64,000 nt of DNA from assembly GCA_963812675.1 (NCBI GenBank), contig CAWEWR010000027.1, positions 124,001-188,000 of the forward strand. Reading direction: 5' to 3'. The notes under the pieces are model-generated. The model ran no database searches, had not been told where the DNA came from, and was given only the letters and a program-made list of their open reading frames with translations. This stretch comes from AP-15 sp963812675. GTDB lineage: Bacteria > Pseudomonadota > Alphaproteobacteria > ATCC43930 > CGMCC-115725. This document shows positions 24,828 through 33,398 of this stretch, piece after piece; the first letter of the stretch is position 1; every line of letters starts with the position of its first letter. A program made the position numbers and the translations under genes.

Positions 24828-25481
24828 TTAGAACTCCATATCGAGTTCTTCGAGCTCTTCGGGTTCGAGCATCGCGCTCGAGCACCATGCGACCATGTCC
24901 GGCAGCGCCATGATGCGTTCGCAATAGTCGGCGCATGGCCGGTCGAGCTTCACGTCATAGGTCAAAAAGCGTGTGACGACAGGCGCGTACATCGCGTCGG
25001 CCATCGTCAATTTCCCGAACAGATAGGGACCGTGGTGGGCCGCGAAACACTCGCGCCAGATCGTCGTTATGCGATCGATGTCCGCCTGCGCTCCGGACCA
25101 TATCTTGAAGCCGGGGCGGTGGGCTTTGAGGTTCATCGGCAGCGCCGACCGCAGATTGGTGAACCCCGAATGCATTTCCCCGCAGATCGAGCGGCAGCGG
25201 GCGCGGGCGGCGCGTTCCGCCGGCAGCAGCCCCGCCTTCGGCTTCACTTCGTTGAGATACTCGGCGATCGCCAGGGTGTCCCAGATCCTGACGCCCTTGT
25301 GGGTCAGGCAAGGGACGAGGATCGACGGTGAGAGCAGCAGCAACTCGGCACGGTTCGCCGGATCGTCGGCCGCCACGACCTGTTCGACGAAATCCAGGCC
25401 TGCCATCCTGCATAACAGCCAGCCGCGCAGCGACCAGGAGGAATAGTTCTTGCTGCTGATCGTGAGAACGGTCCCGGTCAT
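24828..25481 (-). CDS. Glutathione S-transferase family protein
   Basis: 217 residues from the ATG at 25481. The thioredoxin-like N-domain is VLTISSKNYSSWSLRGWLLCRMAGLDF with SILVPCLTHKGVRIWDTLAIAEYL (Pro and Asp/Thr glutathione-site residues). The helical C-domain contains YLFGKLTMADAMYAPVVTRFLTY. It conjugates or isomerises via glutathione; the substrate is unknown. The acidic tail EPEELEELDMEF is unusual. Confidence 0.92.
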   Translation of the reverse strand: MTGTVLTISSKNYSSWSLRGWLLCRMAGLDFVEQVVAADDPANRAELLLLSPSILVPCLTHKGVRIWDTLAIAEYLNEVKPKAGLLPAERAARARCRSICGEMHSGFTNLRSALPMNLKAHRPGFKIWSGAQADIDRITTIWRECFAAHHGPYLFGKLTMADAMYAPVVTRFLTYDVKLDRPCADYCERIMALPDMVAWCSSAMLEPEELEELDMEF

Positions 25482-25598
25482 CCGCGCATCCTCCTTCACC
25501 CCGCGGGCATGCAGCCCCCATGCCAGCAACAATGCCAATCTGGGACCCCTCGCAGCCGGTCGGTGACACCCAACCATCTATCAAAACTTTCAGGCCGT

Positions 25599-25721
25599 CG
25601 TATCGCTCCCGGTGCAATCCGACGGACTGCGCTCTTTACCGTCGAAGGCGAGCGCGACGATATTTGCGGCGTCGGCCAGACATTGGCTGCGCAAGAATTG
25701 TGCAGCGGCATCAGGCCCTAC
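25599..25721 (+). pseudogene. Polyhydroxybutyrate depolymerase (PhaZ) fragment
   Basis: The plus strand reads GAIRRTALFTVEGERDDICGVG followed by TLAAQELCSGIRPY. Intracellular PHB depolymerases have the closely similar GAIRRTALLTVEGE.DDI...GQT.AAHDLC.GI.P near their C-terminus. Both sides of this 41-residue piece are unrelated. It overlaps, on the opposite strand, the end of a truncated hydrolase gene: two broken genes meet here. Confidence 0.75.
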
Positions 25722-26118
25722 ATTGAAGCGTCCGGTTCGAGAGACCATTGGCGGCCAGGTCGACCCCAGCGAGAAATTGCGGCGCAATGATCAAGCTCTC
25801 CGCACCTAGCCCTCCGGCGGCAGCCTGGGCCTTCAAGGCCGCGCGGTAATAGGCATCGGCGTTGCGCAAACGCCCATGCAGCACCACGACAGCGCGGCGT
25901 ACACCGGACAGCGGCGCCGACCAATCACCGGAAACGAAAAGCGGCAGTTCGCCGTTTTCAACCTCGATACGGCGGTCGGCGACGACCCTGACCGGGCGGC
26001 GGTACGATGCATCCTCGTCAGCCGCGCAGCCGGGCGATATGCCAAGACCGCAGAATAACGCCGCGACAGCGAGCAACAGCAGCGGTCCGCGGCGACGCGA
26101 GCGCCGGTGCCCGCTCAT
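25711..26118 (-). pseudogene. Truncated alpha/beta hydrolase-like secreted protein
   Basis: 135 residues from the ATG at 26118. A lipoprotein-like leader (RRGPLLLLAVAALFCGLGISPGCAA) precedes a hydrolase front: RRAVVVLHGRLRNADAYYRAAL (HG oxyanion motif) and ESLIIAPQFLAGVDLAANGL. The frame then stops after a few unrelated codons; the nucleophile elbow and catalytic His are missing. The break coincides with the phaZ scrap. It lies 12 bases downstream of the flavoprotein gene. Confidence 0.75.
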
Positions 26119-26129
26119 GCTGCGGCGCG

Positions 26130-27350
26130 CTAGCGCAGGCGCGCGCCCGGGTCCATTCCCAGATAGACCCGGCCGCCGATCGGGTACCATTCCGGCGCGA
26201 GCGTGACCGTCTGGCCGACAGTGTGCAGGTCGCGCCAGCACTCGGCGAGGCGGCTGTCGCGCTTGAATGACGTGCTGCCGCCGTGCCGGTACATCAAATC
26301 CATCGCCTCGCGCGCGCAGTCGGCGGCGTAGACCGCGGCCAGCCGGCAGCGGGCGCGCTGTTCGAGGGTGGTCTCCTTGCCCGAAGCGACCGTGTTCCAC
26401 AGCTCGGTGATCATCGTGCTGCGGTAGGCGCGCCCGGCGTTGAGGATCGCATCGGCCCGCCCGACAGCATCCTGTACCTGCGGGTTGTCACAAAGCAACC
26501 CGACGGGGCGGCCGCGCGGCTGCTTGCCGCCCGCAAGCTCGATCAGCGCATTGATGCCGGCCCGCGCGATGCCGGTAATGACCGCGCTGTGGTGCGGCCC
26601 GACCCAGCACTGGACCGGCAGCTGATAGGTGACGCCCGGCCAGCGCGACCATTGGTTCTCGAGGGGAATGCCGACTTGCGGCATCGTCCGCCGCTCCGGC
26701 AGGAACACGTCCTCGACCGTCCAGTCGAAGCTGCCGGTGCCGCGCAGCCCGGTGACGTCCCAGCTCCCCGGCACGATCTCCGCTTCCCGGCGCGCAAACA
26801 CGCCGCGCCAGTAGAGCGAGCCGCCTTCCGGGTGCCGGCGCGGCTCGCCGTCATCGCCGAGCACCTGGAAGCTTCCGAGCATCCAGCTCGCCTCCTGACA
26901 ACCGGTGCCGAACTGCCATCTGCCGGTGACCCGGTAGCCACCCTCGACCGACACCGCCTGCCCGCCGCCCGGCACCGCAGTGCCGGCAATGATGGTGGCG
27001 GCGCGCTCACCGTAAATCTCTTGCACTCCGTCGTCCGGCAAGCCGAGCGTCACGAGCTGGCCCACGCCGCCATTGCCGAGGTTCCAGCCGACCGAGCCGG
27101 CGCCCTCGGCCAGCAACTCCACAGCACGCAGGTAGGTCAGCGGGTCGACCTGCAGGCCGCCCAACTCGCGCGGGATGACCATCCGGTACAAGCCGGCGGC
27201 ACGCAACTGCTCGACCACCGCTTTCGGCAGGCGCTGCTCGCGCTCGATCTCCTCGCGATAATCGCGGAGCATGGGCTGCAGCGCCGCCGCAGCCTGCACC
27301 AGGGGTTGCACCTCGACATCTACCGGCAAGCGCGCCTCTTCGGCCATCAT
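26130..27350 (-). CDS. Acyl-CoA dehydrogenase-fold flavin monooxygenase (DszC/HsaA-like)
   Basis: 406 residues from the ATG at 27350, chosen for AAGGGA six bases upstream. The fold is shown by LRAAGLYRMVIPRELGGLQVDPLTYLRAVELLAEGAGSVGW, FGTGCQEASWMLGS, GTGSFDWTVEDVFLPERR and the C-terminal RHGGSTSFKRDSRLAECWRDLHT. The last block is characteristic of group D flavin monooxygenases rather than true acyl-CoA dehydrogenases. It needs reduced flavin from a partner reductase. It follows the tenA gene by 27 bases. Confidence 0.9.
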   Translation of the reverse strand: MMAEEARLPVDVEVQPLVQAAAALQPMLRDYREEIEREQRLPKAVVEQLRAAGLYRMVIPRELGGLQVDPLTYLRAVELLAEGAGSVGWNLGNGGVGQLVTLGLPDDGVQEIYGERAATIIAGTAVPGGGQAVSVEGGYRVTGRWQFGTGCQEASWMLGSFQVLGDDGEPRRHPEGGSLYWRGVFARREAEIVPGSWDVTGLRGTGSFDWTVEDVFLPERRTMPQVGIPLENQWSRWPGVTYQLPVQCWVGPHHSAVITGIARAGINALIELAGGKQPRGRPVGLLCDNPQVQDAVGRADAILNAGRAYRSTMITELWNTVASGKETTLEQRARCRLAAVYAADCAREAMDLMYRHGGSTSFKRDSRLAECWRDLHTVGQTVTLAPEWYPIGGRVYLGMDPGARLR

Positions 27351-27377
27351 GTAAATTCCCTTCATGCCACGGCGCCT

Positions 27378-28049
27378 TCAACCGAATTGCGGCCAGCCGC
27401 GACACTGGTAGGCGCCGTCCCAGAACAGCCATTCATACTGGCAGGCGCGGATAAAGGCCGCCAGCATCTTGCCGCGGGTCGCCGGGGTCTCGGCATCGGC
27501 CGCCCGATCGGTTATCGCGATGACCGTGCGTACCGCCTCGCCAAAGCGCTCGTCGGCGTAGGTGTCGATCCACGCCTTATACGGGTTCTGCGGTGCTGCC
27601 GTGCGGGCAATTGCGCAGCCGACATCCCAATAGATCCAGAAGCACGGCAATAACGCCGCGACCAATACTTCCCAAGGTTCATGGTAGGCCGCTGCGATCA
27701 GATAACTGGTATAGGCAAGACAGTCCGGCGACGGCTCGGCATCGGCTATGGAGACCGGATCGACGTCAAAGTCCCGCAAATAGCGGCCGTGCAATGCCTG
27801 CTCGACGGCGATCGCCCCTAGAGCGGATTGCGCGAAGGACTGCATTGTCGCGGTATCCGGGGCTTTGGCCGCCGAGATCGCGAGTGCGCGGGAGAATTGT
27901 CCGAGATAGATCGCGTCTTGCGTGATGTAGGTCTGGAACCGGTCGCGACTCAGCGAGCCGGCGGCGAGCTCGGTGTTGAAAGGCAATCGATGGATCGCGT
28001 CTCGTAGGGCTGCGGTCCGCTTCCAGGCGTCATTCGAAAAGCCGCTCAT
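27378..28049 (-). CDS. TenA-family aminopyrimidine hydrolase/thiaminase II
   Basis: 223 residues: RLPFNTELAAGSLSRDRFQTYITQDAIYLGQFSRALA at the front, the cysteine-bearing helix LLPCFWIYWDVG and the C-terminal catalytic Glu block CQYEWLFWDGAY. TenA salvages the thiamine pyrimidine by hydrolysing degraded forms. No TPP riboswitch is visible upstream; the gene begins 19 bases after nrdJ. Paired with the flavin monooxygenase downstream, it may act on another amino-pyrimidine (inference). Confidence 0.92.
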   Translation of the reverse strand: MSGFSNDAWKRTAALRDAIHRLPFNTELAAGSLSRDRFQTYITQDAIYLGQFSRALAISAAKAPDTATMQSFAQSALGAIAVEQALHGRYLRDFDVDPVSIADAEPSPDCLAYTSYLIAAAYHEPWEVLVAALLPCFWIYWDVGCAIARTAAPQNPYKAWIDTYADERFGEAVRTVIAITDRAADAETPATRGKMLAAFIRACQYEWLFWDGAYQCRGWPQFG

Positions 28050-28068
28050 CCTTCCTGTCTCCCGAGAG

Positions 28069-30444
28069 CTACCAGCACTTGGAATAATCGCAGCTGGTGC
28101 ACTGGTCGCAGCCTTCGATGCGGATCAGCGCCGCCTCGCCGCATTTTGGACATTGCGCCATCCGGGGAGCGGCCGATCTCTGATCGGAAATCATCGGGCT
28201 CCCCGCGGCAATCTGCTGCTCGCTGATTGCGGGCCTGCGGCCCTTCGCCGGCAGGAAGCCGATCTCGATCATGTGGCGCTCTATGACGTCGCCGATCGCG
28301 GCCAGCAAAGAAGGCACGTATTTTCCATCCATCCAGGCGCCGCCGCGCGGGTCGAAGACGGCCTTCATCTCCTCGACGACAAACGAGACGTCGCCGCCGC
28401 GGCGGAACACCGCGCTGATCATGCGGGTCAGCGCGACCGTCCAGGCGTAATGCTCCATGTTCTTCGAGTTGATGAACACCTCGAAAGGCCGTCGGCGGCC
28501 GTCCTGGACGATGTCGTTCAACGTGATGTAGAGCGCGTGTTCGCTGTCCGGCCAGTTGAGCTTGTAGGTCTGGCCCGGCAATGCCTCCGGCCGGCTCAAC
28601 GGCTGGGTCATGTAGACGACGCCGCCCGCCTCGAAGATGTCGGCCGGCTTCGGCGACGCTGCCGGCGCCGGAAGCGGCAGCTCGGGCTGTTGCGCCGCGC
28701 GCCGCACGGCGATAGCCGGGGCTGGGGAGGCCGGGTCCTTCGCTTCGAGCACCGCGCCGGTGACTTCATTCGGCCGGTAGGTCGTGCAGCCTTTGCAGCC
28801 GAGGGCGTAAGCCTGCAGATAGACGCCCTTGAAGCGCTCGAATGGAATCTCGGCCGGGACGTTGATCGTCTTCGAGATCGAGCTGTCGATGTGCTTCTGC
28901 ACCGCGGCCTGCATGACGACGTGGTCTTCCGGTGTAAGCGCCTGCGCGTCGATGAAATAATCGGGCAGCGGCGCGTGCTCGCCTTTGACGCGGCGGAACA
29001 GCCGATAGGCGTAGTCGGTCACCTCCTCCTCACGGCGATTGCCGTCGGGCATCAGCACATTGCGCGTGTGGCGGAAGCTGAAGACCGGCTCGATGCCCGA
29101 GGAGACATTGTCGGCGAACAGCGAAATCGTGCCCGTCGGGGCAACCGAAGTAAGCAGCGCGTTGCGGATGCCGTGGTGCCCGATTTCAGTCCGCACCTCC
29201 TCGTCCAAGCCCTTCACTGTCTCGCCGGCTAGATACCGCTCGCGGTCGAAGAGCGGAAAGGCGCCCTTCTCCGCCGCGAGGGCACACGAAGCGAGGTAGG
29301 CCTCGCGCTGAATTGTGCTAAGCCAGCTCTCGGTCGCTGCGACCGCGGCCGCCGAACCGTAGCGCAGCCCGCACAGGATCAGCGCATCGGCGAGCCCCGT
29401 GACCCCGAGCCCGATACGGCGCTTCTGCCGTGCTTCCTCCTGCTGCTGAGCCAGCGGGAACTGCGAGATGTCGATGACATTGTCCATCATGCGGACGCAA
29501 TCCGGCACCAGCCGGCGCAGCCGGTCGAGGTCGAGCCGCGCCTGCGCAGTGAACGGGCCTTCGATCAGGCTCGCCAGATTGATCGAGCCCAACAGGCACG
29601 CGCCGTAAGGCGGCAGCGGCTGCTCGCCGCACGGGTTGGTTGCGGTTATCTCTTCGCAGTAATGGAGGTTGTTGCGGCGGTTTATGCGGTCGATGAAAAT
29701 TACGCCTGGCTCGGCATAGGCGTAGGTCGCGCGCATGATCTTGTCCCACAACTCGCGCGCCGGCAGCACCTTCCACGTGGTCTTAGCGCCATCGGGGCCG
29801 CCGAAGGACAGCTCCCACGGGGCATTTTCCTCGACCGCCTTCATCAGCGCGTCAGTCACCAGCACCGAAAGGTTGAACATGCGCAGCCGCCCCGCCTCGC
29901 GCTTTGCCTCGATGAAAGCCTCGATGTCGGGATGGTCGCAGCGCAAGGTCGCCATCATCGCGCCGCGGCGGTAGCCGGCGCTCATGATCGTGCGGCACAT
30001 CGCGTCCCACACATCCATAAAGGAGAGCGGCCCCGAAGCGTCCGCGCCCACTCCCTTGACCGGCGCACCGCGCGGCCGCAGGGTCGAGAAGTCATAGCCG
30101 ATGCCGCCGCCCTGCTGCATCGTCAGCGCTGCTTCGCGCAGATGCGCAAAGATCCCGCCCATGTCGTCGGGAATGGCCCCCATGACAAAGCAGTTGAACA
30201 GCGTCACCGAGCGGGCGCTGCCGGCGCCGGCGACGACGCGCCCCGCCGGGAGGAATTTGAAATCGGTCAACGCCGCATAAAACCGCTCGGCCCACAGTGC
30301 AGCATCGCGCTCTGTCGCGGCGAGCGCCGTCGCCACACGCCGCCAGGTATCCTCGATCGTTTTGTCGAGCATCTCCCCCGAGGGGCCTCTCAGGCGATAC
30401 TTCATGTCCCAGATCTGCTGCGATATCGAGCCGACGAGCGCCAT
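28069..30444 (-). CDS. nrdJ: Adenosylcobalamin-dependent ribonucleotide reductase
   Basis: 791 residues from the ATG at 30444, preceded by GGAGGAAG. Class II signatures: TLFNCFVMG, QGGGIGYDFSTLRPRG, the NPCGEQPLPPYGACLLGSINL block, SVAPTGTISLFADNVSSGIEPVF and a C-terminal zinc ribbon CPKCGEAALIRIEGCDQCTSC. It reduces ribonucleotides with a B12-derived radical and does not need oxygen. No cobalamin riboswitch box was found in the 246 bases upstream. Confidence 0.97.
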   Translation of the reverse strand: MALVGSISQQIWDMKYRLRGPSGEMLDKTIEDTWRRVATALAATERDAALWAERFYAALTDFKFLPAGRVVAGAGSARSVTLFNCFVMGAIPDDMGGIFAHLREAALTMQQGGGIGYDFSTLRPRGAPVKGVGADASGPLSFMDVWDAMCRTIMSAGYRRGAMMATLRCDHPDIEAFIEAKREAGRLRMFNLSVLVTDALMKAVEENAPWELSFGGPDGAKTTWKVLPARELWDKIMRATYAYAEPGVIFIDRINRRNNLHYCEEITATNPCGEQPLPPYGACLLGSINLASLIEGPFTAQARLDLDRLRRLVPDCVRMMDNVIDISQFPLAQQQEEARQKRRIGLGVTGLADALILCGLRYGSAAAVAATESWLSTIQREAYLASCALAAEKGAFPLFDRERYLAGETVKGLDEEVRTEIGHHGIRNALLTSVAPTGTISLFADNVSSGIEPVFSFRHTRNVLMPDGNRREEEVTDYAYRLFRRVKGEHAPLPDYFIDAQALTPEDHVVMQAAVQKHIDSSISKTINVPAEIPFERFKGVYLQAYALGCKGCTTYRPNEVTGAVLEAKDPASPAPAIAVRRAAQQPELPLPAPAASPKPADIFEAGGVVYMTQPLSRPEALPGQTYKLNWPDSEHALYITLNDIVQDGRRRPFEVFINSKNMEHYAWTVALTRMISAVFRRGGDVSFVVEEMKAVFDPRGGAWMDGKYVPSLLAAIGDVIERHMIEIGFLPAKGRRPAISEQQIAAGSPMISDQRSAAPRMAQCPKCGEAALIRIEGCDQCTSCDYSKCW

Positions 30445-30612
30445 GGCCGAGACTTCCTCCTGTCGCCGGCAGTTTACCACAGTTCCGGATTCGTTCGGTG
30501 CGGACTTTCCGCCCGATCAAACTTGCCGGGTTCGCCAGCCGATTGCCTGCGGAGTGCCCCCACACACTTGAACAGATCGTCGAAGATTGGCTCCCGGAGC
30601 CTCAGACAGATC

Positions 30613-30733
30613 GTCATTCTGGGGTGCGGGCCTCGCCCGCGAGCCCGGAATCCACGAACACTGCCCGGAAGATGTAGGCAAAGCCGATGTTCATGGATTC
30701 CGGGCCTGTCCCTTCGGGACATCCCGGAATGAC
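30613..30733. repeat. Imperfect inverted intergenic repeat (GTCATTC...GAATGAC)
   Basis: The ends GTCATTCTGGGG and ATCCCGGAATGAC are inverted copies. Inside, CCCGGAATCCA and TGGATTCCGGG form a second inverted pair. The right half contains the hairpin TGTCCCTTCGGGACA. This kind of element is dispersed in many alphaproteobacterial genomes. Here it supplies the last codons and the stop of the plsC gene. Confidence 0.8.
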
Positions 30734-31476
30734 TTCTGAGTCTTAGGTCTCGAATCCAGTGTTTTCGCGCCCTCGCGAAGCAGCGCGGCGGTGGCGGTCT
30801 CGATCCGCCTTTCGAGTTCGGCCATCACGCGGGGGCGGGTTCGGCCGGGCGGAATCGGATCGAGAAATTCGAGGATGATGCGGCCGGGGCGCTTCACGAA
30901 GCTGCGCCGTCCCCAATAGAGGCCGGAATTGACCGCCGCCGGCACGAGCGGCAATGCCAATGCCTGATAGAGCGCGGCGGCCCCCGGCTGATAGGGCTTG
31001 CGCTCGCCTGGCGCAACCCGGGTTCCTTCCGGAAAAATGACGATCGGCCGCCCGGCGGCGGCGGGCGCGCGAGCCTTGGCCAACATCCGGCGCAGCGCCC
31101 CCGCCCCCGCCTTGCGGTCGATCGCGATGGAGCCGGCACGTGCCGCGTACCAGCCGTAAATCGGCAGCAGCAGCAATTCGCGCTTTAAGACCACTGCAGG
31201 ATCGCCGAGCACGACTGGCACGACCAGCGCGTCCCAGGCGGATTGATGCTTCATCGCAATGATGCAGCCGCCCCGGGGGAGGCGGTCGAGCCCACGGACC
31301 TCGTAACCGAGCCCGACGATGAGCCTCAGCAACACCAAAACACTCGAGGCCCAGAACCGGCCGAACCGCATCGTCAGGGCGCGCGGCGTCAAGAGAAAGG
31401 GGAGCCCGAGCGCGCCGAGGATCGCTGTCCAGGCGAAGAAGGCGAGATTGAAGGTGAGCGCCCTTGCCCAGCTCAT
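30691..31476 (-). CDS. plsC: 1-acyl-sn-glycerol-3-phosphate acyltransferase
   Basis: 261 residues; an inner-membrane enzyme adding the second acyl chain to lysophosphatidate. An N-terminal membrane segment (LTFNLAFFAWTAILGALGLPFLL) is followed by the catalytic HxxxxD motif in MKHQSAWD and by IVIFPEGTRVAPG. The last residues (FRDVPKGQARNP) are encoded by an intergenic repeat, so the C-terminus looks extended. The start overlaps the ydcF stop by four bases (ATGA); ydcF-plsC pairs are common in alphaproteobacteria. Confidence 0.95.
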   Translation of the reverse strand: MSWARALTFNLAFFAWTAILGALGLPFLLTPRALTMRFGRFWASSVLVLLRLIVGLGYEVRGLDRLPRGGCIIAMKHQSAWDALVVPVVLGDPAVVLKRELLLLPIYGWYAARAGSIAIDRKAGAGALRRMLAKARAPAAAGRPIVIFPEGTRVAPGERKPYQPGAAALYQALALPLVPAAVNSGLYWGRRSFVKRPGRIILEFLDPIPPGRTRPRVMAELERRIETATAALLREGAKTLDSRPKTQKSFRDVPKGQARNP

Positions 31477-32117
31477 TTCTGCATCTCGGCGCTCGCCGGC
31501 TCGTCCGGCCTGCCGATCGTCGCCGGCGGGCGCCGCTCGATCAGCGGGCGGCCGAGCGCTCCCAGGTACTTGACATATTCATTAAACAGCAGCGCAGCCG
31601 TGCCGCGCCATGCCCACCAACGCTCCTGCTTGACCTGGTCGGGAAAGACGGGGTGAGCCACAATGTCGATCTCCGGCATTGCCCGGTCGAATTCGAGCAG
31701 ACTGCGCGGCATGTGGTACCAGGCAGTGACCAAACGCAGGCTGCGGAAACCTTGACTGCGCATCCACTGTGCCGTCTCCTGCGCATTGCCGAAGGTGTTG
31801 TCGGCCTGATGGCCGAGCACGACGCAGCAGAGCGCCCAGTCCGGAGCATTGCCTGAAACGCCCAGCAGGTCGTCCAGATCGACCTGCTGGTTGACGCCGG
31901 AGACGAAGAGCTTGCGGCCCTTTCCCTCGCGGAGAAGATCAATGCCGCTTTGCAGTCGCAGGCTGCCGCCGGTCAGCACGACAATGGCATCGGTCGCCGC
32001 CGCCCGCGTGTCGGCCGCCGGTGGAGTCGCAAACCATAGCAGCCCGCCGAGCCATGACACGCAACAGGCTGCAGCCACCAGCATTACCGCCCGCAAGGCA
32101 CCCCGCAGCAGTGTCAT
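31473..32117 (-). CDS. YdcF-family (DUF218) membrane protein
   Basis: 214 residues. One N-terminal membrane helix (AVMLVAAACCVSWLGGLLWF) leads to a periplasmic DUF218 domain: ATDAIVVLTGGSLRLQSGIDLL, KLFVSGV, NTFGNAQETAQWMRSQGFRSLRLVTAWYHMPRSLLEF. DUF218 proteins take part in envelope or polysaccharide metabolism (for example ElyC), without a firm reaction. It is coupled to plsC. The ftsEX genes often found upstream in relatives are absent here. Confidence 0.9.
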   Translation of the reverse strand: MTLLRGALRAVMLVAAACCVSWLGGLLWFATPPAADTRAAATDAIVVLTGGSLRLQSGIDLLREGKGRKLFVSGVNQQVDLDDLLGVSGNAPDWALCCVVLGHQADNTFGNAQETAQWMRSQGFRSLRLVTAWYHMPRSLLEFDRAMPEIDIVAHPVFPDQVKQERWWAWRGTAALLFNEYVKYLGALGRPLIERRPPATIGRPDEPASAEMQK

Positions 32118-32175
32118 CGGCGGCCTTCGGTATGCGTGATCGAGAGCCGATTCCGCGTTCGACCGCAGCCTCTCT

Positions 32176-33398
32176 TCAGCCGTTCACCGCGCCGGAGATC
32201 AGTGGGCCGAAAAGACGCCATCGCTCACCGTCGAAACGACCCATCTGGATCTGCTTGATCGGCGCGAAATCGGTCGGGCTCGTATTGATCGTAATCCCGG
32301 GCAACAGCATCGGCACTCTGAAATCGTGCAGGTTTGCCGCCTCCTTCATGATGTTTTCGCGCGTCAGATCGTCACCGCATTGCTTGAGCACCTGAACGAA
32401 GGTCTGCGCAAAACAGGGGCCGACGACATTGCCGGCATCCGTCTTGTCGCCCTCGGGATAGTATTTGTCCATGAAGGCGACCCAATCTCTGAAGCCCTGA
32501 TCGTCCTTCCACTGCGGGTCGGTCGGGTCCTTCAGATAGAAATCCGAAATGATGTCTTTCGACTTCTCCAAACCGGCCGGTTTCAAGGTGGCAGCGACCG
32601 AATTGCCGATGCTGCTGAGGATGTGGAGCGGCTTCCATTCGAGTTCCGCCGCCTTGCGGATCGACTGCGCCGCGAATTTCGGGATAGCCGTGTTGACGAA
32701 CACGTCGCAGCCGGCCGATTTGATGCCGATGACTTGCGAGTCGACAGTGGGATCGGTCGTCTCATAGGATGCATCGAGCGACGAGCATCGATTTGGCCTT
32801 GTCGCCCAGACCGTCCCTGACGCCCTTCAGATAGTCCTTGCCAAAATCGTCGTTCTGATACAGCACCCCGATCTTGCCGTCCGGCTTGTGCTCGAGGATA
32901 TAGGCGGCATAGGCGCGCGCCTTCGCTCTGATAATTCGGCTGCCAGCCGATCGTCCACGGGAAGTGCTTCGGGATCGTCCCATTTGGTCGCGCCGGTCGC
33001 GACAAACAGTTGCGGCACTTTCTTCTGGTTGAGGTAATGCTGGATCGCGCAGTTGGTCGGCGTGCCGAGCGGGTTCAGCATCAGCAACACCCCGTCCTCT
33101 TCGACCAGCTGGCGGGTCTGTTCGACGGTCTTCGGCGGGGAGTAGGCGTCGTCATAGGAGAGGAAGTTGATCTTGCGGCCGTTGATCCCGCCCTGGTCGT
33201 TGAGCATCCTGAAATAGGCCACTCGGCCTTGCCGATCGTCCCATAAGACGAGGCCGGCCCGCTGTAAGGCACGATATTGCCGATCTTGATCTCGGTGTCG
33301 CTGGCGCCGGGGTCGTATTTTTTCTGGGCCTCCGCCACCGGCACTGCCGAGGCGATGGTGATTGCCGCGACGACTAGCAGCAACTTCATTCGGATCAC
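32176..33398 (-). pseudogene. Branched-chain amino acid-type ABC binding protein, multiply frameshifted
   Basis: A LivK-like protein can be followed across frames. The GTG start at 33398 (GGGAGG upstream) and signal peptide MKLLLVVAAITIASAVPVAEA lead to IVPYSGPASSYGTIGK. Then come shifts near 33230, 32974, 32925 and 32782, with AYFRMLNDQGGINGRKINFLSY, FPWTIGWQPNYQSEG, YAAYILEHKPDGKIGVLYQNDDFGKDYLKG and SYETTDPTVDSQVIGIKSAG in turn. The remaining 175 codons are intact. Four changes in 400 codons indicate a dead gene or a local sequence-quality problem. Confidence 0.85.

Noticed and set aside
28050..28068. TPP riboswitch before tenA
   Set aside because: The gap to nrdJ is 19 bases, too short, and no THI-box sequence is seen.
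30445..30690. Cobalamin riboswitch upstream of nrdJ
   Set aside because: No B12-box-like sequence or matching stem pattern is visible; only a dispersed repeat is present.
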